A stretch of DNA of 64,000 bases from NCBI RefSeq assembly GCF_000472965.1, contig NZ_AXAU01000004.1, forward strand, positions 13,414 through 77,413, given 5' to 3'. The translations under genes and the position numbers were made by a program. Numbering within the stretch: the first letter of the stretch is position 1; each line of letters opens with the position of its first letter. The notes under the pieces are model-generated. The model searched no databases. It was not told the DNA's origin and was given only the letters and a program-made list of their open reading frames with translations. Below, one piece after another: positions 1-8,671 of the stretch. This DNA is from Bradyrhizobium murdochi. Lineage in GTDB: Bacteria; Pseudomonadota; Alphaproteobacteria; Rhizobiales; Xanthobacteraceae.

Positions 1-53
1 CCCGCCGCGCTCTTTACGAAGCGCGTCGACCTCCCCCGCAAGCGGGAGAGGTA
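1..53. repeat. Partial dispersed palindromic repeat (family A)
   Basis: The left edge holds the right arm of a family seen six more times in this window. The diagnostic core is CCTCCCCCGCAAGCGGGAGA at about 30-49. A complete copy at 13021-13147 has the mirror-image arm on its other side, so this copy is probably cut by the window edge. Confidence 0.7.
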
Positions 54-66
54 AGCAAGAACACCC

Positions 67-1071
67 TCAATCCGCCTTCACATATTCCTTCGCGATGATC
101 GCATCCGCGGCAAATCCCTTGTCGACAAAGCCCTGCTCCTGCAGCCACGCGATCTGGTTATCGACGTTCTTGACGTCGAGCTTGCCGTCGGGATCGATAT
201 AGGCGCAATTGCCGACCACCTGTTCGACCGGCAAATTGGTGTATTTGGCGATGATCTCGAGTAGCGGTTTTGTCTTGTCGTTGATCTCGGCCTTGCCGTC
301 CTTCACGGAGGCCAGGATCACGTCATGATATTCGCGGTCGGCGCGCACCAGCGCGCCTAGCAGCTTCGTCACCAGCGCCTTGTTGGCAAGCGTCTTCGGT
401 GAAGCAAACACCGCGCCTAACTGCCAAGGCGTCTCGTCGCCGACCCAACCAAGAAACTTGGCGCCACCGGAATCCGCCAGCGCCCGTGCGGTCGATATCG
501 GCAGCAAGGCCGCATCGACGGTTTCGCCCTTCAGCGCCGCGGCGGCATTGGACAGCGACTGCAGCGGCATCACCTTCACGTCCGCAAGCTTGAAGCCGTA
601 TTTGTCGGCGAGCAGCCCCAGCGAATAGTGAAAGCTGGAGCCGACCTGCGTCACCGCGATGCGCTTGCCGGCGAGATCCTTCGGCGTCTTCAACCCCGCG
701 GCATAGGCGTTGTTGCTGGCAAAATAGCCGATCAGCGGATAGCCGGCCTTCTCACGGCTCATGCCGCCGATCACCTTCAGCGTGCCCTTGCCGGCGAGAT
801 TATAGAGCCCGGCGGTGAATGCCGTGATGCCGAAATCGACGTCGCCGGAGGTGGTCGCCACCGCGATCGGCTGCGCTGCATCGAAGAATTTCAGCTCGAT
901 GTCGAGCCCGGCCTCGCGGAAATAGCCCCTGTCCTGCGCGATGAATACCGGCGCCGAGGATGACAGCCGCAGCACGCCGATTTTTGCTTTGAGCGCATCA
1001 TCGGCCCGTGCAACCCCGCCCGCCGCCATCGCCAACAGGCCCGCCAGCGCGAGCCGCGCAAACTTCATCAT
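67..1071 (-). CDS. ABC transporter substrate-binding protein (NMT1/TauA-like)
   Basis: This is a periplasmic binding protein of the nitrate/sulfonate/taurine type, which would capture a small solute for an ABC importer. The ATG at 1071 is chosen because a strong GGAGGAAATAGG site sits directly upstream; the open frame extends 13 codons further without such a site. The N-terminus is a clear signal peptide (Lys/Arg, then a hydrophobic Leu/Ala run, cleavage near ARADDA). The mature start (IGVLRLSSSAPVFIAQDRGY) is typical of the family. The length of about 334 residues is normal. The gene lies downstream of the FAD oxidoreductase on the same strand. No permease or ATPase gene is visible; they could lie beyond the left edge. 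The substrate is unknown. Confidence 0.85.
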   Translation of the reverse strand: MMKFARLALAGLLAMAAGGVARADDALKAKIGVLRLSSSAPVFIAQDRGYFREAGLDIELKFFDAAQPIAVATTSGDVDFGITAFTAGLYNLAGKGTLKVIGGMSREKAGYPLIGYFASNNAYAAGLKTPKDLAGKRIAVTQVGSSFHYSLGLLADKYGFKLADVKVMPLQSLSNAAAALKGETVDAALLPISTARALADSGGAKFLGWVGDETPWQLGAVFASPKTLANKALVTKLLGALVRADREYHDVILASVKDGKAEINDKTKPLLEIIAKYTNLPVEQVVGNCAYIDPDGKLDVKNVDNQIAWLQEQGFVDKGFAADAIIAKEYVKAD

Positions 1072-1114
1072 CCTATTTCCTCCGCCTCTTATTTTTCGCA
1101 CGCTATCCACTTGC

Positions 1115-1140
1115 GTCGTCCCTGCGAACGCAGGGACGAC
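1115..1140. repeat. Single box of dispersed repeat family B
   Basis: A 26-base palindrome with core GTCCCTGCGAACGCAGGGAC flanked by GTC and GAC. The same box begins or ends larger elements at 8481, 19471, 55420 and 59813. Here it stands alone between the oxidoreductase and binding-protein genes and could fold into a hairpin in the shared transcript. Confidence 0.8.
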
Positions 1141-1173
1141 ATAAACACATTCATCCTCCGGCGTGCACGGCTT

Positions 1174-2538
1174 TCATAACCCCTCGGGCATCGCCTGGTC
1201 CCGCCCGATGAACGCCCCCTGTTGTTTCAACGTTTGTTGCAACTTTTCAACGGCAATGTCGCGCGGAATCGTATTGCCTGATAGCGCCAATGCCGCGGCG
1301 AGACCGGCCGCCTCCCCCATCGCAAAGCACGCGCCGGAGACGCGCGCCGCCGATTGGCCCTCATGGGTCATCGAGGCGCAGCGCCCGGCCACCAGCAGAT
1401 TGTCTATGCCCTCAGGCACCAGCATGCGATACGGCAATTCGTTAAAGCCGCGCGATTCCGGGATCGGCGGAAACTTGAAGACGACGTCGCCGGCGACATG
1501 CTGCTCCATCGGCCAGCCATTGACACCGATGGAATCCTCGAACGAGGCGCAGCCGAGCACATCCTCGCCCGACAGCATGTAGTCGCCGATCACCCGCCGC
1601 GTCTCGCGGATGCCGAGCTGCGGCGGCAGGTCGACGATGTAGGATTTTTCGAAGCCGGGCACGGTGCGCAGGAATTCGAACGCCTGCACGGCCTGACGGC
1701 GGCCTTCGATCTCGCCGCGTGTCATCTGATCGGGATCGATGCCGCTGACTGCGCTGCCGTCCTCGCGCGCAAGCTGGGTGAAATTGACCCGCCATTCGAT
1801 TGCCGAACGCTGCGGCCGCACGATCGCGGACTTGCGTGGAAAACGATGCGTGCCCGCGGCTTCGGCCTTTTCCATCAGCGCCGGAATCGTCCGCCACGCC
1901 TCGCCCGCCCTTTCCGGATCGATGCCGTTGAGGCGCAGCATCATCGATGGGTAAAGCATGCTGCCGGCATTGTCGCCGATTTCGAAGGGTGCGCCCGCCC
2001 AGGCCGCGAGATCGCCGTCGCCTGAGCAATCGATGAAGATGCCCGCGCGCACCGCCTGACGCCCCGCCTTGGTCTCGACCATCAGCGCGTGGATGCGCTT
2101 CTCGTCGTCCATCACCACACCGGCGCCCAGTGCGTGAAAGAGGATATCGACCTTGTGCGCGGCCAATAGATCGTCGGCCGCGATCTTGTAGGCCGCGGTG
2201 TCATAGGCCTGCGCGAAAATCTTGCCGAGGATCAGATGCGGCGCGTTCAGCCCGTCGAGCCAGCCGATCCGCGCCAGCAGGTCGGACGCAATCCCCTGCA
2301 CCACCCGGCGCATCTCGCCATGCACGTTGGCATGCAGTCCGCAGAAATTCGTCACCCCTGCGGCGGTGCCCATGCCGCCGAGAAAACCGTAGCGTTCGAT
2401 CAGCAGCGTGCGCCGGCCTGCGCGCGCGGCAGCCACGGCCGCAGCAATGCCGGCGGGACCGCCGCCGAGAACGACGACTTCATATTCGCCATAGACTGGC
2501 ACCCGGCGCGCGGGTTCTTCGATCGTTCTGGCCGACAC
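1174..2538 (-). CDS. FAD-dependent oxidoreductase (FAD_oxidored family)
   Basis: The protein begins with a Rossmann dinucleotide-binding segment (VVVLGGGPAGIAAAVAAARA, then LLIERYGFLGGMGTAAG), the FAD site of the PF12831-type oxidoreductases. A C-terminal segment, NLLVAGRCASMTHEGQSAAR, matches the second FAD contact of that family. The substrate cannot be read from sequence. The GTG at 2538 is preferred because GGAAGG lies about six bases upstream; another GTG at 2574 would add 12 residues. The gene is divergent from the LysR regulator at 2646, which may control it, and is followed by a solute-binding protein gene. Together they look like an uptake-plus-oxidation unit for an unknown compound. 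Confidence 0.8.
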   Translation of the reverse strand: MSARTIEEPARRVPVYGEYEVVVLGGGPAGIAAAVAAARAGRRTLLIERYGFLGGMGTAAGVTNFCGLHANVHGEMRRVVQGIASDLLARIGWLDGLNAPHLILGKIFAQAYDTAAYKIAADDLLAAHKVDILFHALGAGVVMDDEKRIHALMVETKAGRQAVRAGIFIDCSGDGDLAAWAGAPFEIGDNAGSMLYPSMMLRLNGIDPERAGEAWRTIPALMEKAEAAGTHRFPRKSAIVRPQRSAIEWRVNFTQLAREDGSAVSGIDPDQMTRGEIEGRRQAVQAFEFLRTVPGFEKSYIVDLPPQLGIRETRRVIGDYMLSGEDVLGCASFEDSIGVNGWPMEQHVAGDVVFKFPPIPESRGFNELPYRMLVPEGIDNLLVAGRCASMTHEGQSAARVSGACFAMGEAAGLAAALALSGNTIPRDIAVEKLQQTLKQQGAFIGRDQAMPEGL

Positions 2539-2645
2539 TGGTCGCCTTCCGTCCCTGTTTCTTGTTGCCGGCACTATGAATTGATGCGTAACAGACTACA
2601 ATCGAGCAAATTGCGCGATCAGCTTTCTCGAATCGTGAAAAGTGG

Positions 2646-3530
2646 ATGGATACGCTCACCAATCTTCAGGCCTTTTTGGCCTCCGCCGAGGCCGGCGGCT
2701 TTTCGGCCGCCGCCCGCAAGCTCAACGTTTCGACCTCAGTCGTGTCCAAGCGAGTTACGCAGCTTGAGGACCAGATCGGCATCGCGCTGTTCCGCCGCTC
2801 GACCCGCCAGTTGCGATTGACGGAAGCGGGGCAGCGCTATCTGCATCGCGCGCGGGGCGTGGTGGCTGACGCCAGCGACCTGCTTGCGCGCATGGGCGAG
2901 AAGGATCGCGACCTCGTCGATCACCTTCGCATCAAGGCCCCCACCTCGCTCACCATCGCCCGGCTTGCCGATGCATTCAGCGCCTTCCAGACGCAAAATC
3001 CACGGCTGAAGCTTGAAATCGTGCTGATCGACCGACCGGTCGATCCGGTGACGGAAGGATTTGATATCGCCATCGGCGCGTTCCCGCATTCTTTCGGCGG
3101 CGTCGTTGACGAGCCGCTCTGCTCGCTGAAGCGATTGCTATGCGCCTCGCCCGCCTATCTCGCAGCCCATGGCGTGCCCCAGCACCCGCGCGAGCTGGTC
3201 GATCATCATTGCCTGAGCTTTCTCCCCACCGGATCAGAATGGACGTTTGACGGGCCGCGTGGCCGAACCAGTATCCAGGTGCGCCCGCTCCTGAGCTCAA
3301 ACGAAGGCCACGTATTGGTGAAAAGTGCGATCGCAGGCAACGGCATTGCCTTGATCTCGCACTATCTCGTGGCCGACGCGCTGCGCAGCGGCACATTGCA
3401 GGCGGTGCTGCCGGATTTTGTGATTCCTGAACTGTGGGTCAAGGCTGCCATTCCCGAGCGGCGGGTGAATGCCGCGGCCGTCCAGGCGCTGCTGCAGCAT
3501 TTGAGACGCGCTCTCTCGCCGGCGCTGTGA
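2646..3530 (+). CDS. LysR-family transcriptional regulator
   Basis: This 294-residue protein has the standard LysR layout. The N-terminal winged helix-turn-helix covers about residues 1-60 (LQAFLASAEAGGFSAAARKL, followed by VSKRVTQLEDQIG), with an effector-binding substrate domain from about 90 to the end. It is transcribed away from the FAD oxidoreductase across a short intergenic stretch, the usual arrangement for a LysR protein that controls its divergent neighbour and itself. The nadX-like gene downstream is convergent. The inducer is unknown. Overall sequence resembles the CrgA/AaeR-type subgroup, but that placement is only an impression. Confidence 0.9.
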   Translation: MDTLTNLQAFLASAEAGGFSAAARKLNVSTSVVSKRVTQLEDQIGIALFRRSTRQLRLTEAGQRYLHRARGVVADASDLLARMGEKDRDLVDHLRIKAPTSLTIARLADAFSAFQTQNPRLKLEIVLIDRPVDPVTEGFDIAIGAFPHSFGGVVDEPLCSLKRLLCASPAYLAAHGVPQHPRELVDHHCLSFLPTGSEWTFDGPRGRTSIQVRPLLSSNEGHVLVKSAIAGNGIALISHYLVADALRSGTLQAVLPDFVIPELWVKAAIPERRVNAAAVQALLQHLRRALSPAL

Positions 3531-3542
3531 GCGCGGAAGGCG

Positions 3543-4379
3543 TTACGTTCCGACCTGCAGCGGCGAAGTCAGCTTGCGCAGCGCCGCAATTACCGAGAGC
3601 GCGGTGATGCGGCCGGTCTTCGGATTTTCCGATGGGATGTTCTCGATCGACATCGTGAACGAGGCCGAGTCGGATTCGACCTTGATCTGATGGCAATTCC
3701 GCGTCACCGCCGGATCGGCCCAGATTTCGATCGTCGTGCGATCGGGCCCAATGCCGGCCAGCGACAACGCTGCCACGACATTGACATTGGCGGGAAAGGC
3801 GGCAGCCGCATCGCGCGCCGAGCCCTTGAAGACACACAGCGCCGATGTCAGGCCCTCCATGGAGATCCCGTTCTCGACGAGATAAGGCGCGCCGGCAAGA
3901 CCTCGGGGCGGCTTGCGCGTGACCATTTGCACCGAGGTGATGGTTCCCTCGGCAGCGGCGCAAACCGCATCGAAACCGATCAAGGCGCCGGTCGGCACGA
4001 TGATCTGACCGCCGTGCGCGCGGGCAAGATCGACGAGATCAGGTCGCGGCAACAGCGCGCTGGCGCTCAGCACCATCACCTGCTTGCCGGCGGTGAGCAT
4101 CGGCCGGCAGATTTGATCGAGAATCGCCGCCGGCGCGCATTCGACGACGAGGTCAGCATATTCGGGCAAGTCATCGAGTGCGATCAGCGGGCAGGAGACG
4201 CCTTCACGATCGAGCCATGCTTGCGCCTTCGCCTGATCCCTCGTCGTGATCGCCGCGAGCGAGAGGCCCGGCAAACCATGCGCCAGCTTGCGCGCGACGG
4301 TTCGACCGATCTCGCCCAGTCCGGCAATGGCGATGCGTTTGGATGGCAAGCTGTGGCGCTCCTGTGATCGCGGCGTCAT
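3543..4379 (-). CDS. nadX: Aspartate dehydrogenase
   Basis: This is a NAD(P)-dependent L-aspartate dehydrogenase of the NadX type, which converts aspartate to iminoaspartate/oxaloacetate and can feed NAD synthesis. A Rossmann motif (RIAIAGLGEIGRTVARKL, residues 15-32) is followed by a C-terminal dimerisation domain containing FPANVNVVAALSLAGIGPDR, characteristic of the family. The ATG at 4379 overlaps the stop of the upstream toxin gene as ATGA, so translation is probably coupled. A TTG at 4349 with AGGAG nine bases upstream is a plausible alternative start that would break the overlap. No other NAD-synthesis gene is adjacent, so a catabolic role is equally possible. Confidence 0.85.
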   Translation of the reverse strand: MTPRSQERHSLPSKRIAIAGLGEIGRTVARKLAHGLPGLSLAAITTRDQAKAQAWLDREGVSCPLIALDDLPEYADLVVECAPAAILDQICRPMLTAGKQVMVLSASALLPRPDLVDLARAHGGQIIVPTGALIGFDAVCAAAEGTITSVQMVTRKPPRGLAGAPYLVENGISMEGLTSALCVFKGSARDAAAAFPANVNVVAALSLAGIGPDRTTIEIWADPAVTRNCHQIKVESDSASFTMSIENIPSENPKTGRITALSVIAALRKLTSPLQVGT

Positions 4380-4675
4380 TCGCGTTCTCGATCCTGTGCC
4401 GCATGGAATACGCCGAGGATCAGCACCTCGTCAGGATCGGCCGCGCCGGTTTGATAGACAATAATATAGGGCAAGCCGCGTACTACCCATTCATGGGTAC
4501 CGGCTACACGACCGGCATGTCCCATACGCGGAAATTCCGCCAATCGCTCGGCAGCCAAACGGATGCGACCTACCACCTGCGTGGCCGCAGCAGGATTGCG
4601 ATCTCTGATATAGCTGTAAATTGCGGCAATATGTTCCCGCGCTTCCGCGGTGAAGCGCAACCTTACAGGCCGCAT
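4376..4675 (-). CDS. ParE/RelE-superfamily toxin
   Basis: This is a small basic protein of about 99 residues with the ParE-like pattern: FTAEAREHIAAIYSYIRDRN, then AERLAEFPRMGHAGR, WVVRGLPYIIVYQ and a C-terminal VLILGVFHAAQDR. It is the toxin half of a type II module and would act on gyrase or ribosome-bound mRNA depending on subfamily, which is not resolved here. The ATG at 4675 lies inside the 3' end of the antitoxin gene; a TTG at 4684 could also be used. Its stop overlaps the downstream nadX start as ATGA, an unusual operon partner for a toxin. Confidence 0.85.
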   Translation of the reverse strand: MRPVRLRFTAEAREHIAAIYSYIRDRNPAAATQVVGRIRLAAERLAEFPRMGHAGRVAGTHEWVVRGLPYIIVYQTGAADPDEVLILGVFHAAQDRERE

Positions 4676-4899
4676 GACTTCCAAAGGGCCGCCATTTGCT
4701 CATCGGTTGCGAGCTTGCCTCGACCTTCGCGGATATCGCGCTGGATGCGGGCGACCTCTTCGGCTTGAGCGTCAGTCAACCGATGGCGGCTCGCGTCCTG
4801 CCGCTCCATTTCAAGCAAGACTTCCGCCGCGTCCTCCTGGCGCTCCTTGGGCCAGTGGCGGACACGCTCCATAAGGGTCTCAAGGTCCTTCGCTGTCAT
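4663..4899 (-). CDS. Antitoxin of a ParE-type toxin-antitoxin module
   Basis: This 78-residue acidic protein directly precedes and overlaps the toxin gene, the usual antitoxin-first order. It starts MTAKDLETLMERVRHWPKER and ends with RDIREGRGKLATDEQMAALW, a C-terminal arm common in antitoxins that wrap RelE/ParE toxins. The frame is open further upstream but the ATG at 4899 has a GGAG just before it and gives the expected size. Antitoxins of this sort usually repress their own promoter, which would lie in 4900-4960, next to the convergently organised enoyl-CoA hydratase gene end. No operator was identified. Confidence 0.75.
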   Translation of the reverse strand: MTAKDLETLMERVRHWPKERQEDAAEVLLEMERQDASRHRLTDAQAEEVARIQRDIREGRGKLATDEQMAALWKSCGL

Positions 4900-4960
4900 G
4901 GCTCCAATATAGCAAACTCTTCCGCGTCCGCCACTGTTGTACAGATGGGTAATGAAATAG

Positions 4961-5764
4961 CTATTTTGCCGTCGCCCCCCATCGCGCCGCCCGCTTCTCC
5001 GCAAACGACGCCAGCCCCTCCGACGCTTCCGCCGTCTGCCGCCGCGCCGAATGCGTTTTCACCAGCCGCGCGTAGGCCTCGTCGTCGACGCCCATGCCGC
5101 CGAACGAGCTTTCCATTGCCAGCCGCTTGGTTTCGGCCAACGCTTCGGGGCCGTTGGCGAGCAGTTGCTCGACGACCTTCGCGCCTGCCATTTCCAGCTC
5201 CGCCAGCGGCACCACCTCATGCACCAGCCCGATGCGGCGGGCCTCTTCCGCGCCGAACCGTTCGCCGGTCAGCGCGTAGCGGCGGACCTGGCGGACGCCG
5301 ATGGCGTCGCAGAGTTGCGGAATGATGATTGCGGCGGTGAGGCCCCAGCGCACTTCCGTGATCGAGAACAGCGCATTGTCGGCGGCGATCACGACGTCGC
5401 ATGCCGAGATCACACCGGTGCCGCCGCCGAAGCAGCCGCCCTGCACCAGCGCGACCGTCGGGATCGGCAGCGTGTTCAACCGCTGCACGGCCTCGAACGT
5501 CGCGCGCGACACCGCTTCGTTCTCCGCGGCCGATTTCGGCCGCACGCCGTTGATCCATTTCAGGTCGGCGCCGGCCTGAAAATGCTTGCCATGGCCCTTG
5601 AGCACGACGACGCGAAGATTTTGCTTCGTGCCGAGATCGTCCATCGCCGCGAGCACGCCGCCGATCAGTCCGCCGTCATAGGCGTTGTTCACCTCGGGGC
5701 GATTGAGCGTGACGGTGGCGACGCCGCGCGCGTCAAGATTCCATAAAACCGGATTGGCAGTCAT
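4961..5764 (-). CDS. Enoyl-CoA hydratase/isomerase family protein
   Basis: This is a crotonase-fold enzyme of 267 residues acting on an acyl-CoA thioester. Visible landmarks are GKHFQAGADLKWI (CoA-binding oxyanion-hole region), VQGGCFGGGTGVISACD (second oxyanion hole) and FSITEVRWGLTAA, whose Glu matches the catalytic acid/base. The first catalytic Glu of classical hydratases is Gly here, as also found in methylglutaconyl-CoA-type hydratases, so that reaction is a reasonable but unproven guess. The gene stands alone between the toxin-antitoxin pair and a divergent reductase gene. Confidence 0.85.
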   Translation of the reverse strand: MTANPVLWNLDARGVATVTLNRPEVNNAYDGGLIGGVLAAMDDLGTKQNLRVVVLKGHGKHFQAGADLKWINGVRPKSAAENEAVSRATFEAVQRLNTLPIPTVALVQGGCFGGGTGVISACDVVIAADNALFSITEVRWGLTAAIIIPQLCDAIGVRQVRRYALTGERFGAEEARRIGLVHEVVPLAELEMAGAKVVEQLLANGPEALAETKRLAMESSFGGMGVDDEAYARLVKTHSARRQTAEASEGLASFAEKRAARWGATAK

Positions 5765-5931
5765 TCGGCGGTCCTCTCGTACTCGTTGTCGGCGGCACTA
5801 TGCCGAGACAACGGAAGGTGATCCATCCCTTTTCGCCATAGCAGTGATGCAAACCGCGTCACCGGTTGCATACGGTTGCGTGCTTGTGGAAACTGAAGCT
5901 CGGACGATCCCTTCAGCAGGATATCCACTCC

Positions 5932-6906
5932 ATGCGGATTTGCGTTTTCGGTGCGGGCGCCGTCGGCAGCCATTTTGCGGTGCGGCTTGCGCTGGCAGGA
6001 CATGACGTTTCCTGCGTGATGCGCGGAGCGCACCTGGATGCCGTGAAAGCCAACGGGCTGACGCTGCGGGTTGGAGATGGGGAGTTCAAGGCGAAGGTCA
6101 GCGCATCCAGTGATCCCGCCGCGCTGGGCCGGCAGGACGTCGTGATTTGCACGTTGAAAGCGACTGGCCTCGCCAGCCTCGCCACCGGGCTGCAGCCGCT
6201 GCTCGGCAGTGACACAGCCGTGGTGTTCGCGCAGAACGGCATTCCCTGGTGGTACGATATCGGGGTCTCGCCAAGCCATCCGCCGGTGCCGGATCTGGCC
6301 TTCCTCGATTCCGGCGGACGCCTGCGCGCGACGATCCCGAGAGAACGCATCGTCGGCGGCGTGGTGTTCTCATCGAATGAAGTCTTGGCGCCGGGCGTGG
6401 TCGCGAACCTGTCGCCCGAGCGCAACCGGCTCCTGATCGGCGAGTGCGACGACCACGCTAGCGAGCGCGTCGCCAAGCTGCGCGACGCGCTGAACGCAGC
6501 TTCGATCGACTCGCCCGAGGTTGCGCAGATCAGGGAGACGATCTGGTCAAAGCTCCTGACCAACATGTCGATGTCGGTGCTGTGTTTGCTGACCGGGCAG
6601 ACTGCGCGCGCCGTACGCGACGATCCTGATCTCGCCGACATTGTGCCGCGCCTGCTCGACGAGGCCAACAGCGTGGCGCAAAGCTGTTTTCCGCAGGTCA
6701 AGCGCGTGACGCGCTCCGGCCCCGCGCCCGACCACAAGCCGTCGATCCTGCAGGATTACGAGCTCGGCCGCGCCATGGAGATCGACGTTTTGGTCCGCGC
6801 GCCCGCCGCCTTCGCCCGCGCCGCCGGACTTTCGACACCGATGCTCGACATGATGGCCGCGCTGGCGATCCGACAGGCGCGCGACAGAGGGCTCTACAAG
6901 ACCTAA
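5932..6906 (+). CDS. 2-dehydropantoate 2-reductase-like protein (PanE/ApbA family)
   Basis: The 324-residue protein starts MRICVFGAGAVGSHFAVRLA, a GxGxxG NADPH-binding motif, and contains the family's VVFAQNGIPWW segment and a C-terminal domain with KLLTNMSMSVLCLLTG and DHKPSILQDYELGRAMEID. The family reduces ketopantoate to pantoate, but many paralogues act on other 2-oxoacids. The ATG at 5932 is preferred over upstream in-frame codons because the Rossmann fold begins there. A gap of 24 bases to the SDR gene suggests a two-gene operon of NAD(P)H oxidoreductases, so catabolism is more likely than pantothenate synthesis. A second member lies at 19885-20892. Confidence 0.85.
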   Translation: MRICVFGAGAVGSHFAVRLALAGHDVSCVMRGAHLDAVKANGLTLRVGDGEFKAKVSASSDPAALGRQDVVICTLKATGLASLATGLQPLLGSDTAVVFAQNGIPWWYDIGVSPSHPPVPDLAFLDSGGRLRATIPRERIVGGVVFSSNEVLAPGVVANLSPERNRLLIGECDDHASERVAKLRDALNAASIDSPEVAQIRETIWSKLLTNMSMSVLCLLTGQTARAVRDDPDLADIVPRLLDEANSVAQSCFPQVKRVTRSGPAPDHKPSILQDYELGRAMEIDVLVRAPAAFARAAGLSTPMLDMMAALAIRQARDRGLYKT

Positions 6907-6930
6907 GAACAAGCAAGGGGAAACCGCATC

Positions 6931-7713
6931 ATGCATGTCAAAGACAAGGTCTGCGTCGTCACGGGAGCCGCGAGCGGCATCGGCGAGGCGGTGGCGCGCG
7001 CCTATGCGGAGGCCGGCGCGCGTGGCGTCGTCGTCGCCGACCTCAAGACCTCGCGCGAGAAGCTTGCCAAGGTCGCCGGCGACATCGACGGGCTGCCGAT
7101 CACGGCCGACGTCGGACTGGAGGAGGACATCAAGGCACTGATCGCGGCGGCCGAGGACAAGTATGGGCCGGTCGACGTGTTCTTTTCCAACGCCGGCCTC
7201 TCGCGCAAGGGCCAGGAGACCGCGTCTGACGCCGATTGGGACGTGAGCTGGCGCGTCCATGTCATGAGCCATGTGTTCGCGGCCCGCGCGCTGGTGCCCG
7301 GCATGCTCGCACGCGGCTCCGGTTATCTCCTCAACACGGCATCCGCCGCGGGCCTGCTGGCGTCGCTGAACTCGATGCCTTACGGCGTCACCAAGAACGC
7401 CGCGGTGGCGCTCGCCGAGCATCTCGCCATTCAATATGGCGATCGCGGCATCCGCGTCTCCGTGCTGTGCCCGCAATCGGTACAAACGGGCATGACGACG
7501 CCCGGCCCCAGCGCGGCGCGGATCGATGGCGTCTTGCAGCCGCCGGAAGTGGCGCGCATGGTGATCGAGGCGATGGAGGAAGAACGCTTCCTCATCCTGT
7601 CGCACCCGCAGGTCGCCGAATACATCCAGCGCAAGGCCTCCAACCGCGACCGCTGGCTAGCCGGCATGCGCCGACTGCGCGACAGGATCTACGGCGCGCC
7701 GCAATCAGCGTGA
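6931..7713 (+). CDS. Short-chain dehydrogenase/reductase
   Basis: This is a classical SDR of 260 residues with CVVTGAASGIGEAVARAYA as cofactor-binding motif, FSNAGLS for the NAG strand, a catalytic Ser region (LLNTASAAGLLAS) and YGVTK for the YxxxK pair. The Asp at the end of strand 2 (VVADLK) suggests NAD(H) preference. It follows the PanE-like gene after 24 bases with a ribosome site AAGGGGAAA, so both are probably co-transcribed. Its 3' end overlaps the convergent racemase-like gene by nine bases. The substrate is unknown. Confidence 0.9.
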   Translation: MHVKDKVCVVTGAASGIGEAVARAYAEAGARGVVVADLKTSREKLAKVAGDIDGLPITADVGLEEDIKALIAAAEDKYGPVDVFFSNAGLSRKGQETASDADWDVSWRVHVMSHVFAARALVPGMLARGSGYLLNTASAAGLLASLNSMPYGVTKNAAVALAEHLAIQYGDRGIRVSVLCPQSVQTGMTTPGPSAARIDGVLQPPEVARMVIEAMEEERFLILSHPQVAEYIQRKASNRDRWLAGMRRLRDRIYGAPQSA

Positions 7714-8439
7714 GGCTTTTGGCGCGAACGGCTGCAGTATTCCCGTGTAGTTCTTCACGCCCGGCGACGCATAAGAGCCACGCCGCGAGGTTGTCAGTTT
7801 CAAACCAGCCAGCGCCTCGGCCTGCTTCACCGCTGCCGCCACGCCATCGACGACGGGGACGCCGAATTTCCGCGACAGTTTTTGCGGGAGATCGGCCATG
7901 CCCGCACAGCCGAGCACGATCGCCTCCGCGCTCTTCTCCAGCGCGCGGGCAATCTCGGCTTCAAGCTTCGCTTCGGCGCCGGAGCCCGGCTTTTCGAGAT
8001 CGAGCACCGCGACGTCGCAAGCGGTAACCTGCACCCTCTCCGCAAAACCATAGCGGCGCACCAGCTCTTCGAGCGGCACGATCGAGCGCGGCAGCGTGGT
8101 GACGATCGCGATGCGCTTTGCAATTTGGCCGGCCGTCACCAGCGCCGCCTCGCAAATGCCTACCACGGGAAAGCGCGCGGCGGTGCGGGCCGCATCGAGC
8201 CCGGTGTCGTCGAAACAAGCGATGATGCCAGCGTCAGCATCCCCTGCATTCATCAGCGCCTGGATCAGGCCGGGCACGGCGAACGCCTCGTCGTAATAGC
8301 CTTCGATCGAGACCGGCCCCATCGCCGACGTCACGGCGGATATTTCGGTGCCTGGCGCGGCTGCAGCGCGCGCGGCGGCGCCGATGGTTTCCGTCATCGA
8401 GGCGGTGGTGTTGGGATTGACGATCAGGATTTTTGTCAT
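7705..8439 (-). CDS. Asp/Glu/hydantoin racemase family protein
   Basis: This protein of 244 residues starts MTKILIVNPNTTASMTETIG, the hallmark N-terminus of the hydantoin racemase group. Two cysteines in the expected places, Cys75 (IIACFDDTGLDAAR) and Cys178 (IVLGCAGMADL), match the two-base racemisation mechanism. It could racemise 5-substituted hydantoins or act as an allantoin or maleate isomerase-like enzyme; no hydantoinase gene is adjacent. The ATG at 8439 is chosen because conservation begins there; the frame continues upstream into repeat DNA. It converges on and slightly overlaps the SDR gene. Confidence 0.85.
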   Translation of the reverse strand: MTKILIVNPNTTASMTETIGAAARAAAAPGTEISAVTSAMGPVSIEGYYDEAFAVPGLIQALMNAGDADAGIIACFDDTGLDAARTAARFPVVGICEAALVTAGQIAKRIAIVTTLPRSIVPLEELVRRYGFAERVQVTACDVAVLDLEKPGSGAEAKLEAEIARALEKSAEAIVLGCAGMADLPQKLSRKFGVPVVDGVAAAVKQAEALAGLKLTTSRRGSYASPGVKNYTGILQPFAPKASR

Positions 8440-8480
8440 AGTCGCATCGTAGTTCAGAAAGCGACGAGCGCAACCATATC

Positions 8481-8648
8481 CGTCGTCCCTGCGAACGCAG
8501 GGACCCCGAGCGTGAGCGCAATTGCGCTCATCGCAGCGCCGCGGCCTGCGGAAGAGGCACAAGGGGAGACGGCTTTCTTCAACAATGCCCTCCTGTGGTT
8601 ATGGGTCCCTGCGCCCGTGCGCAATTGCGCACTAGGCAGGGACGACGT
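8481..8648. repeat. Dispersed palindromic repeat, family B (full element)
   Basis: The element begins CGTCGTCCCTGCGAACGCAG and ends with a degenerate mirror-image arm (GGTCCCTGCGCCCGTGCGC...GGGACGACG). It shares TGGTTATGGGTCCCTGC with the copies at 19471 and 59813. The interior has further palindromes, including GCGCAATTGCGC twice. It fills the gap between the racemase and hydrolase genes and shows no coding potential. Confidence 0.8.
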
Positions 8649-8671
8649 CGGAGAGCTTAACTCACGATCGT

